Assembly (NCBI RefSeq): GCF_003724155.1
Contig: NZ_RJJQ01000001.1
Span: 248,001-312,000, forward strand
Reading direction: 5' to 3'
From: Flexivirga caeni
GTDB lineage: Bacteria > Actinomycetota > Actinomycetes > Actinomycetales > Dermatophilaceae
Length of the DNA stretch: 64,000 bases
Shown piece by piece: positions 52,204 to 61,710 of this stretch. Position 1 is the stretch's first letter, and each line of letters starts with the position of its first letter. The position numbers and the translations under genes are program-made. A model generated the notes under the pieces. The model worked only from the letters and a program-made list of their open reading frames with translations. It ran no database searches and had not been told where the DNA came from.

Positions 52204-52665
52204 TCAGTGCTCACGCTTGATGACGAAGAATGACCCGCGGATGGTGCCGGCCAGCTTCGACTTCTGCCGTACGAACTTGAAGGCGCCGAGTTCCTCGGGG
52301 ACTTCCATCCCGTCCGAGAGCTTCAGCCCGACCGCACGCTTGCCGACGTCGGCGAGCGTGTACATCACGTTGATCGACAGGCCGCTCTCGTAGAACACGT
52401 AAGCCATCCGGATGCCGTTGACCTCGAATTCCGTTGCCTCCAAAGGCGGTGACGCGATCACGATGTCGCGTTCCTCCTTGAGGATGCCGCTCACCCAATC
52501 GACGGTTGCCTTGGCGTCGGCAGCGGGCTCAACGGTGAAGACGTGGTCGTACTTGTTCTTGAAATAGCGCGCCTCGTTGGCCCGCAGGCCGGCGAGTGCG
52601 TCGGCGACGGACGACGACTCGAGCCCCACGGTCGAGACGTCGGCGAAGTCAACTGCATGGGACAT
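52204..52665 (-). CDS. Conserved hypothetical cytoplasmic protein
   Basis: 153 residues, no signal or membrane segment. Core reads SVADALAGLRANEARYFKNKYDHVFTVEPAADAKATVDWVSGIL, then beta-rich IVIASPPLEATEFEVNGIRMAYVFYESGLSINVMYTL and FKFVRQKSKLAGTIRGSFFVIK. I do not recognise a named family. ATG 52665; the preceding gap to the YCII gene at 52817 (152 bp, divergent) shows no further feature. Confidence 0.7.
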   Translation of the reverse strand: MSHAVDFADVSTVGLESSSVADALAGLRANEARYFKNKYDHVFTVEPAADAKATVDWVSGILKEERDIVIASPPLEATEFEVNGIRMAYVFYESGLSINVMYTLADVGKRAVGLKLSDGMEVPEELGAFKFVRQKSKLAGTIRGSFFVIKREH

Positions 52666-52816
52666 GGCGGCGCTGCGCGGGTCGGAAGGGTTCGGTCTGA
52701 CCGGCCACACGCTACCGATCTCGCCTTCTGCCATCCGAAAGTGTCCGATCGCGGCATGCTCGTTCGTGGAATCAATGAGCGGCCAGTGGTGGCCGCCGGA
52801 TGATGAAGGAGTCGCA

Positions 52817-53173
52817 ATGCCCAACTATCTGATCGCGTTCAACGACGAGTGGGTGCCCGACCAGACACCCGAGCAACTGCGTGCCAAGGGCGCGGCCTCG
52901 CGGGCGGTCCTGGAGGAGATGAAGGATGCGGGCGTCTTCCTGTATTCCGACGGCGGGATCGACGCATCGACCGCGATCTGCAGCGTCGTGAACGACGGCG
53001 GGCAGCCGGTCTTCTCCGACGGCCCGTATGTCGAAACCAAAGAGCACCTGGGCGGATTCGCGGCCATCACGGCCCCCGACGACGAGGCGGCACGTTACTG
53101 GGCGGGCCGGCTCGCGACGTGTCTCGACTGGCCGCAGGAGGTTCACCGCTTCCCGTCCGCGTGGACGAGGTGA
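52817..53173 (+). CDS. YCII/DGPF-domain protein
   Basis: 118 residues of the YCII-related dimeric alpha-beta barrel fold, with VFSDGPYVETKEHLGGFAAI (the DGPF motif in variant form DGPY). AAGGAG lies 8 bases before ATG 52817. YCII proteins of this type occur with ECF42 sigma factors, and one such pair is at 55990-57566. Biochemical role not known; a second, more typical copy is present there. Confidence 0.88.
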   Translation: MPNYLIAFNDEWVPDQTPEQLRAKGAASRAVLEEMKDAGVFLYSDGGIDASTAICSVVNDGGQPVFSDGPYVETKEHLGGFAAITAPDDEAARYWAGRLATCLDWPQEVHRFPSAWTR

Positions 53174-53253
53174 TCGAACGACAGACCGAGACGAGCGCCT
53201 GACGCGGATGGCTGTCCCTCGGCCGGACCGCTGATCCGGCATACGCTGGTCGT

Positions 53254-53757
53254 ATGGCGAACCGTCGCTACGCGAGTGTTGTTGCGTTCGAGGCAGATTC
53301 CGTTGCTCTGGTGCGGGAGTCGTATCCGGCATGGGGTGGGAGCTTCTGGAGCGTTCCGAGCGGCGGCGTCGAGGAGGACGAGACGCCCGCGGAAGGCGCC
53401 GCGCGGGAGCTGGCTGAGGAGACGGGGCTGACGGTCGATCCCGCGCACTTGGTGCTGGTCTCGACCAGTCGCAACCGGCTCGACGACGCGATGTCGGAGG
53501 CCTGGAACTACGTCGGGCGCGCCGGCGCGCGGACGTTGCAGGCCGACGACCCGGACGGAATCATCGAAGCCACAGCGTGGTTCACACGCGACGCAGCGAT
53601 CCAGGAGTTGACACAACTCCCCTACGCGCCGTTGCGCGAGCCGGCGCTCGCGTTGCTGTCGGCTCCGGACTCCTTGCGGTCGCGGTCGGTCGCAGTCGTC
53701 CATTGGGAATTCGAGAACGGGTCGCTGGTCGGCTCCACGACACGTTCGCCGAGCTGA
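53254..53757 (+). CDS. NUDIX hydrolase
   Basis: 167 residues. NUDIX box GGVEEDETPAEGAARELAEETGLTV; RNRLDDAMSEAWNYVGRA follows. The C-terminus has a Trp/Phe-rich segment (VAVVHWEFENGS). It ends 4 bp before the small kinase gene and likely shares its transcript. Substrate not assigned. Confidence 0.9.
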   Translation: MANRRYASVVAFEADSVALVRESYPAWGGSFWSVPSGGVEEDETPAEGAARELAEETGLTVDPAHLVLVSTSRNRLDDAMSEAWNYVGRAGARTLQADDPDGIIEATAWFTRDAAIQELTQLPYAPLREPALALLSAPDSLRSRSVAVVHWEFENGSLVGSTTRSPS

Positions 53758-53761
53758 CCAC

Positions 53762-54208
53762 ATGACTCGCGTGCTGATCACCGGGATGTCCGGGGCCGGC
53801 AAGTCGACCCTGCTGGCCGAGCTGGCGCGACGCGGATTCGTCACTGTCGACACGGATTACGACGGCTGGGAATTACCGGACGCGACCTGGGACGCTCCAC
53901 GAATGACGGTACTCCTCGCCGATCACGAAACCCTGGCCGTGTCCGGCACCGTCCGCAACCAGGGTGACTTCTACGACCGGTTCGAGCGTGTGGTGCTGCT
54001 GAGTGCACCGGTCGAGGTGCTGCTGGCCCGGGTCGCCATACGCACGAACAATCCGTATGGCCGCACTGCCGCGCAGCGTGCGGAGATCACTGGGTACGTC
54101 GACTCGGTGGAACCTTTGCTGCGTGCGACAGCCACCGATGAGCTGGATGGAACGTGTCCGGTGACGTACTTGGCAGACACCGTGGAACGGATGCTTCTCG
54201 GTCACTAA
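53762..54208 (+). CDS. Shikimate-kinase-like P-loop ATPase
   Basis: 148 residues of the P-loop NTPase fold: Walker A GMSGAGKS at residues 8-15, DTDYDGW acidic motif near 31, a lid with RFERVVLLSAPVEVLLARVAIRTNNPYG. Similar to AAA_18/AAA_17 small-molecule kinases whose substrates are mostly unknown. ATG 53762 follows the NUDIX gene closely, suggesting joint action on a nucleotide or sugar. Confidence 0.87.
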   Translation: MTRVLITGMSGAGKSTLLAELARRGFVTVDTDYDGWELPDATWDAPRMTVLLADHETLAVSGTVRNQGDFYDRFERVVLLSAPVEVLLARVAIRTNNPYGRTAAQRAEITGYVDSVEPLLRATATDELDGTCPVTYLADTVERMLLGH

Positions 54209-54291
54209 TCACGCTGATTTCGCTGAGAGTGAAAATAATTGATGCCTCTCGGATCTTCCATTCTCCATCAGACAAATGTACTATTGGTGGC

Positions 54292-55883
54292 ATGAGGAAT
54301 CCGGTGCTCCCGACCGCGCAGGAACTTTCCGGCGCGAGCAGCGGCGACCTGCTGGAAGCCGCGCTCGAGCTGGTCACCCTGGCTTTCGACAGCGCGCGCA
54401 CCGACGCCGACCCGCTGACGAAAGACCAACTGCTGGAGCAGGTTGCGACGACCCAGCAGATCGCCAACTCGGCGCTCGCGGCACAGTCGGTGCGCATCGC
54501 CCAGGCCGCCAGCCACGAGACGGTCTTCGACCCGGCGATCGCGGACACGAAGACGGTCCGGCACCACCTCGGTTTCGCCGAGGAATGGATCGACACCGAG
54601 ATCGCGCGACTCCTCGGGCTCGGGCCGCGGCAGGCCGGCGCGCGCATTCAGCACGCACTGGATGCAGTCACCCGAGCACCTCGCTTGCTCACGGCCGCCG
54701 GCACGGGCCGGCTCGACCCTGCGAAGGTCGGAGTGGTGACCGACCTGCTCGCCGGCACCAGCGCCCACACCGGCCGGTCGGTCGAACGCGAACTGCTCGC
54801 CCAAGACATCGCCGGCCTCACGACGACACAGCTGCGCCGTCGCATCCCGCGGCCGGTCGCCTCAGTCGAGCCCGCGTCCGTCAGGCCCGCCGCGACGAAG
54901 CGCCGCCGGGAGCAGGTCGGTGTGTTCGCGCGACCGCACCACGAGCCAGGACTCGCCGAACTCGTCGCGGTCCTCCCCACCGCCGACGTCACCAAGGCCA
55001 TGCGCGCCGTCGACGACCTCGCCCGCCAGTTGCACGAAGACACGACCACCGACAAGCACTCGCGGAGTGCCGGGCCGACGCCTTCATCGACCTGCTGCTG
55101 CAGAACGCCAGCATCGACACCACTGTCGTGTTCCAGCTGCCCGTGCAACCACTTGCTGGCGACGGAAAATGCTCGGAGGCAACGCATCTCGGAAACAACG
55201 CGTCATCCACCGACTCAGTCGACGACGAACTCAACGCCCTGCTCGACCAACTCCTCGGCGCCCGTCCCGTCGGTGAGCGAGGAGACGATCCGCCGTGGGC
55301 AGACGACGGGCCACCGGACGAGCTCGACGAACTGTATGACGGTGCGATCGACTGGGACCAGCTGCTCGACGACGCCCGCGCTCAACTGCCCACGTCGCCG
55401 CCCGGCAGGGTGACTGTCGCGACCGCACCGGCGCCACCCGTCACGCTCATCCAGTCCGGCGACCTCGGATTGGGCGACGTAGTCGTGCCCGGAGTCGGCG
55501 TCATACCCGCCGCCGAGATCGCTCTACTGAGCCGCGCCGTCGGCACCCGAGTCACTCGTGCACTGGTCGACCCGGCAGCCGGCACCGTGCTGGAAACCAT
55601 GACCCACAGCTACCGGCCGACCGCAGCGATCCGGCGCCTCGTGGTCACCCGGGACCAGCATTGCCGCTTCCCCGGCTGCACGATGCCGGCCGTCCGCTGC
55701 GACCTCGACCACGTCATCGCCTGGCCGGGCGGCATCACGGCAGCCATCAATCTGCACTGCTTGTGCCGTCACCACCACCGCGCCAAGCACGAGTCCGGCT
55801 GGGTGGTCACCATGACCGTCGATGGTGTCTGCACCTGGACCAGCCCGTCCGGACGACTCTACGTCACCAGGCCGGGAGACTGA
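54292..55883 (+). pseudogene. DUF222/HNH endonuclease with one-base frameshift
   Basis: From ATG 54292 the DUF222 domain runs for about 255 residues to TTTDKH near 55059; the text then continues one frame over with LAECRADAFIDLLLQN and ends in an intact HNH nuclease: CRFPGCTMPAVRCDLDHVIAW and NLHCLCRHHHRAKHESGW, stop 55883. One base missing near 55057 explains it. These 13E12-type genes are often multi-copy and variable in actinobacteria. Could also be a sequencing error. Confidence 0.85.
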
Positions 55884-55989
55884 GCCAGCGGCAGAAATCT
55901 CTTTGCCGATCAATGTCGAGTTCGCGCCGACAGCTTCGTCCCCCGGATATCAGCGACCAGAATGGGTCGCAGCGACGAAGGGAACGATC

Positions 55990-56400
55990 ATGGCGAAGTA
56001 CCTGCTGCTGAAGCACTACCGCGGCGCTCCGGCCGCGACGAACAACGTCCCGATGGACCAGTGGACCCCGGCGGAGGTCGATGCACACATGAAATACATG
56101 GACGACTTCGCAGCCGGGTTGCAACGCACCGGCGAATTCGTCCACGCCGACGCGCTTTCCGACCGCGGCATGTGGGTCAGGTATGACGGCGAGGGCCGGC
56201 CACCGGTGACCGACGGGCCCTTTGCGGAGACCAAGGATCTCATTGCCGGCTGGATGATCATCGACGTCGACTCCGAGGAACGCGCGATCCAGCTGGCCGG
56301 CGAGCTCTCCGCGGCGCCCGCCTCAGGCGGGAAACCGAACGGTGAGTGGCTCGAGGTACGGCCATTCCTCACCTGGGACCGCGAGACGACGGCCGACTGA
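55990..56400 (+). CDS. YCII-domain protein paired with ECF42 sigma
   Basis: 136 residues with MAKYLLLKHYRG, KYMDDFAAGLQRTGEFVHADAL and the conserved VTDGPFAETKDLIAGWMIIDVDS (DGPF motif). The sigma factor gene begins 26 bp downstream. This YCII/ECF42 pairing is a conserved arrangement in actinobacteria; the sigma factor is thought to control the YCII gene. Confidence 0.92.
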   Translation: MAKYLLLKHYRGAPAATNNVPMDQWTPAEVDAHMKYMDDFAAGLQRTGEFVHADALSDRGMWVRYDGEGRPPVTDGPFAETKDLIAGWMIIDVDSEERAIQLAGELSAAPASGGKPNGEWLEVRPFLTWDRETTAD

Positions 56401-56426
56401 CTGCACCGCGCAGCGTCGTCGTGGTG

Positions 56427-57566
56427 ATGCAAGAGGAAGTGGTCCGGGACCTGGTCCCGCCGGCCATCAGCGCCCTCTGCCGGCGCGGTGCAGACTTTGC
56501 TTCGGCAGAGGATGCCGTGCAGGAGGCGTTGCTCAAAGCTCTTGCCAACTGGCCGGACTCGCCGCCCCGAGATCCGCAAGCCTGGCTCATCACGGTCGCC
56601 TGGCGGCAGTTCCTGGATCAGCTGAAGTCGGCCGATGCGCGAAACGCGCGCGAGCTTCGCCTCGCGCAGCAACCGGCCCCGGGAACGCCGCCGGGCACGG
56701 ACGACAGTCTCCGGCTCTACTTCCTGTGCGCGAGTCCGGCACTGACTCCCGCCTCGGCGGTCGCTCTGACACTTCGGGCAATCGGCGGGCTCACGACGAA
56801 GCAGATCGCCGACGCCTACCTGGTGCCCGAAGCGACCATGGCACAACGCATCAGCCGGGCGAAACGACAGCTCGGGGGCATCCGTCTGGATGCGGCCGGC
56901 GACCTCAGAACTGTGCTGCGCGTGCTCTACCTCGTCTTCAACGAGGGATACAGCGGATCGCTCGATCTCACCGCGGAAGCGATCCGTCTCACCCGCCAAC
57001 TCGCCTCTCTCACCTCGGATCCCGAGGTGAGAGGTCTGCTCGCGTTGATGTTGCTGCACCACGCGCGACGCAGTTCGCGGACCGGACCGGACGGGAGGCT
57101 CGTGCCGCTGCGCTCGCAGGACCGGACCCGCTGGGACACCGAGACGATCGCGGAGGCCGTCGTCATCCTGCAGGACGCCCTCGCCGCGGACCAGCTGGGC
57201 GAATACCAGGCACAGGCCGCGATCGCAGCACTGCATGCCGACGCGCGGACCGTCGAAGAGACCGACTGGGTCCAGATCGTCAGCTGGTATGACGAACTGC
57301 TCGCGATCACGGATTCGCCTGTCGTCCGGCTCAATCGAGCTGTCGCCGTTGCAGAGGCGGACGGTCCCGCAGTGGGCCTTGCGGCGCTGGCCGAGGTCGA
57401 CCCGAGCGTGCCCCGGCATACAGCTGCTGCGGCATACCTGCACGAGAACGCGGGCGACCTCACCCGGGCAGCGCACCTGTATGCCGAGGCGGCCCAAAAG
57501 GCCGGCAACACCAAGGAACGCGATCATCTGCTGCGGGAAGCCGCCCGGCTTCGAAGCAGCAGGTAA
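56427..57566 (+). CDS. ECF42-type sigma factor with C-terminal extension (DUF6596)
   Basis: 379 residues. Sigma region 2 (ADFASAEDAVQEALLKALANWPDSPPRDPQAWLITVAWRQFLD) and region 4 (AVALTLRAIGGLTTKQIADAYLVPEATMAQRISRAKRQL) are followed by a long helical extension of about 200 residues with VLRVLYLVFNEGYSGS, LVPLRSQDRTRWDTETIAEAV and TPR-like repeats, the ECF42 pattern in which the extension replaces an anti-sigma. ATG 56427 is preferred over GTG 56424 or 56421. No anti-sigma gene is adjacent. Confidence 0.9.
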   Translation: MQEEVVRDLVPPAISALCRRGADFASAEDAVQEALLKALANWPDSPPRDPQAWLITVAWRQFLDQLKSADARNARELRLAQQPAPGTPPGTDDSLRLYFLCASPALTPASAVALTLRAIGGLTTKQIADAYLVPEATMAQRISRAKRQLGGIRLDAAGDLRTVLRVLYLVFNEGYSGSLDLTAEAIRLTRQLASLTSDPEVRGLLALMLLHHARRSSRTGPDGRLVPLRSQDRTRWDTETIAEAVVILQDALAADQLGEYQAQAAIAALHADARTVEETDWVQIVSWYDELLAITDSPVVRLNRAVAVAEADGPAVGLAALAEVDPSVPRHTAAAAYLHENAGDLTRAAHLYAEAAQKAGNTKERDHLLREAARLRSSR

Positions 57567-57575
57567 CGTCGCGGC

Positions 57576-58115
57576 GTGGCCTCCATCCCGACAGGATTCG
57601 ACGCGCTCTTCGGACCGGCATACGTCGACTACGCCAACGCCGACATCGTGGGAACCGTCGAGCGGCCGCCAGCGCACCTCATCCACCGCGTCCACGTCAT
57701 CGCGACGCCGGCACCCGGCATCGTCACCGTCTGCGAATCTGCCGAAGGCTGGCGTTTCCTGCCCGGAGGTCGGCTGGAGCCTGGCGAGACACTCGAATCC
57801 GCAGCAACCCGAGAGCTTTACGAAGAAGCCGGTTCGCGCCCGACCGGACCCTTGCAGCTCTTCTTCAGCCACGTTGCCACCAGCCGCAACCCGGCGCCCT
57901 ACATGCCGCACGCGCCGCACCCGGTGGCGTGGTGGGTCTTCGGCATCGCTCCGACCGTCGTGGTCGGGGCGCCACCGGCGGGCATCGACGGCGCCGAACA
58001 GATCACCGACGTGCAGCACCTGCCGGTGGCCGAGGCGATCTGCTGGCTGGCCGACGCCGCCGACCAGACCTCAGCCGACGTGCTGCGACTCGCCGCTCAC
58101 CTCGAACTCATCTGA
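57576..58115 (+). CDS. NUDIX hydrolase
   Basis: 179 residues. NUDIX box GGRLEPGETLESAATRELYEEAGS is near residues 66-90; HVIATPAPGIVTVCESAEGW precedes it. GTG 57576 starts 9 bp after the sigma factor stop, so it may belong to the ECF42 operon. The His/Pro/Met-rich APYMPHAPHPVAWWVFGI following the box is unusual and may bind substrate or metal. Confidence 0.88.
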   Translation: MASIPTGFDALFGPAYVDYANADIVGTVERPPAHLIHRVHVIATPAPGIVTVCESAEGWRFLPGGRLEPGETLESAATRELYEEAGSRPTGPLQLFFSHVATSRNPAPYMPHAPHPVAWWVFGIAPTVVVGAPPAGIDGAEQITDVQHLPVAEAICWLADAADQTSADVLRLAAHLELI

Positions 58116-58143
58116 CCGCACCGGAATTCGCCGCATCGGCGAC

Positions 58144-59808
58144 TCAGCCGCCCTGCCGGTTGCTGACCACTTGCCCGTGGTCGGTGGTGATCCGGTGCCA
58201 GTAGAAGCGGCCCAAGTCGTCGGTGCCTGCGTAGCTCGTCGTCGAGTGCCCGTCCGCCTCGCTCGTCGCACCATTGACGCGCGCCAGGATACCGTATGAC
58301 ATGACGTTCCAGTCCCATCCCCGCCACTGCTGCTCGCGTCCGTCGCTCGTCATACTCGAGACTCGCTGCGTCATGTCGACGGTGCCCTTCAGCGAGAAGT
58401 TCTGGTCGTTCACGTACTGCGCTGCGGAGTAGTTCACGCTGATCGGGTAGGACTCGACGAGCGCCGACCTACGCACGACCCGGTGGCCGATGCGCGACAC
58501 CGACCGGGAGACAATCGTGTCCCGCTGGGTGATGTCCTGCACCTGGCCCGCGTCCCCGACCGATCCCGAATTCGACCAGTTGCGAGACGTGTTCACCGTC
58601 GTGACGATCCGCCCTGCCGAAGTGTTCACATAGCCGACCAGCTGATCGGCGCGCCGCGCCGTCTCGCCATACTTCACCGTCCCGTTCACGGGCTTACCCG
58701 CAGTCGTCGCGGTGACCGGCGCAGCGGCCACGGTGTCCGAAGTCAGGGCCCCGGAGATCCGGGCACGGTGATGATCCGTCCAGAGGAAGAGCGCTGCACG
58801 CACGTTCCAGGTATCGCCGATCGGATTCATGCCGAAGGTGATCGTGTGCGGCATCCCGTCGACCAGCCGGCCGGCGAACGGCGTGAGATCGAGCGACTCC
58901 GTGCGCATGTCGAGAGTGTCGATCGCCACCACCGGGCGCCACAGAGTCGGGACGATGCCGCCGGAGTAGATGTGCGGGAAAGTGCCGACCGCGCCCGCGC
59001 GGGTGCCGTCCACCGACACCATCGCCTCCCGGTAGGCGCCGGAAGCGCACAGCCCGTCCCCGGGGAAGTCTGCGGCGACCTGGTCGGGGACCGCGGTGAA
59101 CCATTGCTCGTCGCAGCCGTTGCCCTTGAGCGTCGTCTCGAGACGCGCGCGAATGATGTTGCGGGGCAAGCCATTCAGCGTCGCCGATGCTGTCGGTGCA
59201 CCGGGTGACAGGTCCGCGATGGGCACGCCGATGACCTTGTCTGCAACGTCCGGCGCAGGGTATCTGCGATTGGCCATATAGAAGGTGACCCGCACCGTCT
59301 GGTCGTAGTTGCCGGTGTAGACGCTCGACATGTAGTTGGTGATGCCGCCGGAGAACTTCTGTGGCGTGCGGAAGAGGGAACTGAACTCGGTGATGTCCTT
59401 GCGGAACGAGAACGTCGTCGGCTTGTCACCGTTCGGCTCCTGCGTGGTGCCGAACCACACCGGGACGCCGCCGATCTCCAGCTCACCGGTCCGGTCGTAC
59501 TGCCGTCCACTCACCGAAGTAGTAGAGCTGAGAACCACTTTCGACCACGAGCCCTTGCACCTGACGGGAACAGCGATCGTGCCGGAGTAGGTCTGCGGGC
59601 TCATGTCCGCAGCGTTCGACATGAAGTGATCTGCCAGCGTGACGGTGCAGTGCGGGGTATCCGGCAGCGAAACCGGCGGCTGCGCGGAGACGGTGTCACC
59701 GCCAGGCGCCTCGATCACTCCGCCAGCGGCACGGGCCCCAGGCGCGCCGGCCAGCGCCATACCCACACAGACGACGCCGACCCCGGCGGCACACAACACA
59801 CGACGCAT
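58144..59808 (-). CDS. Secreted PNGase A-like glycoamidase
   Basis: 554 residues with a signal peptide (VLCAAGVGVVCVGMALAGAPGARAA, cleavage near residue 28). The N-terminal region matches the peptide-N4-(N-acetylglucosaminyl)asparagine amidase A domain: WSKVVLSSTTSVSGRQYDRTGELEIGGVPVWFGTTQEPNG, ITEFSSLFRTPQKFSG and NYMSSVYTGNYDQTVRVTFYM. PNGase A releases N-linked glycans, including those with core fucose, and is best known from plants. The C-terminal half is beta-rich. GAGGAG precedes ATG 59808. Catalytic residues were not individually verified. Confidence 0.82.
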   Translation of the reverse strand: MRRVLCAAGVGVVCVGMALAGAPGARAAGGVIEAPGGDTVSAQPPVSLPDTPHCTVTLADHFMSNAADMSPQTYSGTIAVPVRCKGSWSKVVLSSTTSVSGRQYDRTGELEIGGVPVWFGTTQEPNGDKPTTFSFRKDITEFSSLFRTPQKFSGGITNYMSSVYTGNYDQTVRVTFYMANRRYPAPDVADKVIGVPIADLSPGAPTASATLNGLPRNIIRARLETTLKGNGCDEQWFTAVPDQVAADFPGDGLCASGAYREAMVSVDGTRAGAVGTFPHIYSGGIVPTLWRPVVAIDTLDMRTESLDLTPFAGRLVDGMPHTITFGMNPIGDTWNVRAALFLWTDHHRARISGALTSDTVAAAPVTATTAGKPVNGTVKYGETARRADQLVGYVNTSAGRIVTTVNTSRNWSNSGSVGDAGQVQDITQRDTIVSRSVSRIGHRVVRRSALVESYPISVNYSAAQYVNDQNFSLKGTVDMTQRVSSMTSDGREQQWRGWDWNVMSYGILARVNGATSEADGHSTTSYAGTDDLGRFYWHRITTDHGQVVSNRQGG

Positions 59809-59939
59809 CACGACTCCTCGTGTTCGTTCCGACCCCGAGCATCCACGACGCTAGCCGCCCGAACGTCCCCGTGGGGCGTTCGCGCACGCGTCATCGACAA
59901 CCCGTGGTCGCGCCCGGAGGGAGCGATTAACGTGGACGT

Positions 59940-60614
59940 ATGACGCGTGAGCTGTCCGCCCCTCGACACGTCGCCGCGGCATACGACGCGGTAGCCACGG
60001 AGTATGCCGAAGCGATGCGCGACGAGCTGCGCGGCAAACCACTGGACCGGGCACTGCTCGCGGCCCTGGTCGAAATGTGTCAGGACGGCACCATCGCCGA
60101 CATCGGTTGCGGCCCCGGCCACGTCACCGAGCACCTGGCGTCACTCGGTGCCCGCACCGTCGGCATCGACATCTCGCCGCGGATGATCGAGGTCGCCCGC
60201 ACGGAGCACCCGAACCTCGACTTCCGGGTCGAGTCGATGACCGACCTCACCGAGCCCGACCAGAGCCTGGCCGGCGCTGTCCTGCTGTATTCGATCATCA
60301 ACCTCACCCGCACCGAACGCGAGCGCGCCTTCGCCCAGATCTTCCGGTCGCTGCAGACCGGCGGGATGATCCTGGTGTCGTTCCACATTCGCAGCGAAGA
60401 GTTCGCGCCCGGGCAGATCCAGCACCTCGACACCTGGTTCGGGCAGAGTGTCGACATCGACGGCCACTTCCTGGAGCCGGACCAGGTGATCGACGAGATC
60501 GCCGACGCGGGGCTCGACATCGTCTCGGTCACCACGCGGCTGCCGCACCCGGAAGTCGAGATCCCCACCGAACGCGCCTACGTGCTGGCCCAGCGGCCCG
60601 CGCCAGCCGACTGA
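59940..60614 (+). CDS. SAM-dependent class I methyltransferase
   Basis: 224 residues. Motif I DGTIADIGCGPGHVTEHLASLG, post-motif I ARTVGIDISPRMIEVAR, then DFRVESMTDLTEPDQSLAGAVLLYSIINL. Small-molecule type; no substrate-specific features. ATG 59940. Confidence 0.9.
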   Translation: MTRELSAPRHVAAAYDAVATEYAEAMRDELRGKPLDRALLAALVEMCQDGTIADIGCGPGHVTEHLASLGARTVGIDISPRMIEVARTEHPNLDFRVESMTDLTEPDQSLAGAVLLYSIINLTRTERERAFAQIFRSLQTGGMILVSFHIRSEEFAPGQIQHLDTWFGQSVDIDGHFLEPDQVIDEIADAGLDIVSVTTRLPHPEVEIPTERAYVLAQRPAPAD

Positions 60615-60647
60615 GCAGGTGTCGGCGCCGGCTGGCACGATGCCCGG

Positions 60648-61022
60648 ATGGACCTCGCCGCCTGGACCAGCCGTCTCGAGAACGTCTCCGCCGGGTATGC
60701 CGAGGTCTACTCGATCGACCGCACCCCCGACTGGATGCTGCTCAAGCTCCTCGAAGAGCTCGGCGAGCTGAGCCAGGCCTGGCTGGTCGCCAGTGGTCGC
60801 GGTCGCGACCGCGACAAGTCGCTCGACGAACAACGGGCCGATCTCGCGGCGGAGTGCGCCGACGTCGTCGCCATGGCACTCCTGACCGCACACCGGATGG
60901 GTGTCGACGTCGAGTCGGCCCTGCGGGACAAGTGGCTGCCGTGGGAGGAATACCACGCGAAACGTCGTGAGGGCACAGCTACGCCGCCAATTCCGTTGGA
61001 CAACAATGCTTTCGGCGTATGA
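60648..61022 (+). CDS. MazG-like nucleotide pyrophosphohydrolase
   Basis: 124 residues of the all-alpha NTP pyrophosphatase fold: LLKLLEELGELSQAWL (EExxE-type metal site) and DLAAECADVVAMALLTAHRMG (second acidic cluster ExxD). It would hydrolyse non-canonical or excess NTPs. ATG 60648, 33 bp after the methyltransferase. Confidence 0.9.
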   Translation: MDLAAWTSRLENVSAGYAEVYSIDRTPDWMLLKLLEELGELSQAWLVASGRGRDRDKSLDEQRADLAAECADVVAMALLTAHRMGVDVESALRDKWLPWEEYHAKRREGTATPPIPLDNNAFGV

Positions 61023-61049
61023 CGGGCCACGTGTGCGAGACTTTCCCAC

Positions 61050-61208
61050 ATGAAGAACTGGCCGACGTCGGCGAAGGTCGTCGTCCTCCTGCTGATCGTG
61101 ATCATCGTCCTGCCGTCGATCTTCCGACTCATCTGGCTCGCGGTGATCGGCGTGATCGTGGTCGGACTCGGCTACGTCGCCTTTCAGGCGATCACTCGGA
61201 AGCGCTGA
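61050..61208 (+). CDS. Small single- or two-pass membrane protein
   Basis: 52 residues, MKNWPTSAKVVVLLLIVIIV then RLIWLAVIGVIVVGLGYVAF and a basic end RKR. Two hydrophobic stretches separated by PSIFR. It lies 27 bp after the MazG-like gene and its last 17 bases overlap the 3' end of tadA on the other strand. Function unknown. Confidence 0.6.
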   Translation: MKNWPTSAKVVVLLLIVIIVLPSIFRLIWLAVIGVIVVGLGYVAFQAITRKR

Positions 61209-61710
61209 GCGACCCAGCTGCCGCCGCCGTGCGCCGGGCACGGAAGAAGCCGGTGAGCAGCGCCGCGCACTCCTGCTCCCGCACACCTCCGATCGCGTCC
61301 AGCCGGTGCGGACTCGGGTTGTCGGCGACGACGTCCCAGGCGCTCCCGCACGCGCCGGCCTTCGGATCCCACGCACCGAAGATCAGGTGCGACACCCGCG
61401 ACTGCATGATCGCCCCAATGCACATCAGGCACGGTTCGAGCGTCACGACCATGGTGCAGCCGTCCAGCCGGTAATGCCCCAGTGCCGCCCCCGCGGCTCG
61501 GATCGCAACGATCTCCGCGTGCGCCAGCGGATCGCCGTCGGCGACCCTGCGGTTGGGTCCGGCACCGAGCTGCGCACCGTGCTCGTCGATCAGCACCGCC
61601 CCGACCGGCACGTCCTGGGTGGTGAGTGCCAGCCGCGCCTGCTCCAGCGCGAGGGACATCCAGTCGTCGGCAGTGCTGTCGGGCGTGGGCACCACTAGAG
61701 TTTGCGACAT
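61192..61710 (-). CDS. tadA: tRNA-specific adenosine deaminase
   Basis: 172 residues. Zinc site HAE at 64-66 ([10 protein letters not shown]) and PCLMC at 93-97 ([10 protein letters not shown]); the deaminase makes inosine at the tRNA-Arg wobble position. ATG 61710 overlaps the divergent upp ATG by two bases within CATG; a later start (GTG near 61695, or Met in [13 protein letters not shown]) would free space for promoters and is closer to typical TadA N-termini. Confidence 0.92.
   Translation of the reverse strand: MSQTLVVPTPDSTADDWMSLALEQARLALTTQDVPVGAVLIDEHGAQLGAGPNRRVADGDPLAHAEIVAIRAAGAALGHYRLDGCTMVVTLEPCLMCIGAIMQSRVSHLIFGAWDPKAGACGSAWDVVADNPSPHRLDAIGGVREQECAALLTGFFRARRTAAAAGSLSASE
61696..61701 (+). 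promoter_or_regulatory. Candidate -10 box for a leaderless upp transcript
   Basis: TAGAGT ends 7 bases before the upp ATG, the spacing expected when transcription starts at or next to the start codon, as is common in actinobacteria. No ribosome-binding site is present before upp, in agreement. The -35 part is not convincing. Confidence 0.5.

Noticed and set aside
56016-58019. Minus-strand open frame of over 600 codons opposite YCII, sigma and NUDIX genes
   Set aside because: Shadow frame; the plus strand has three well-defined families with ribosome-binding context.
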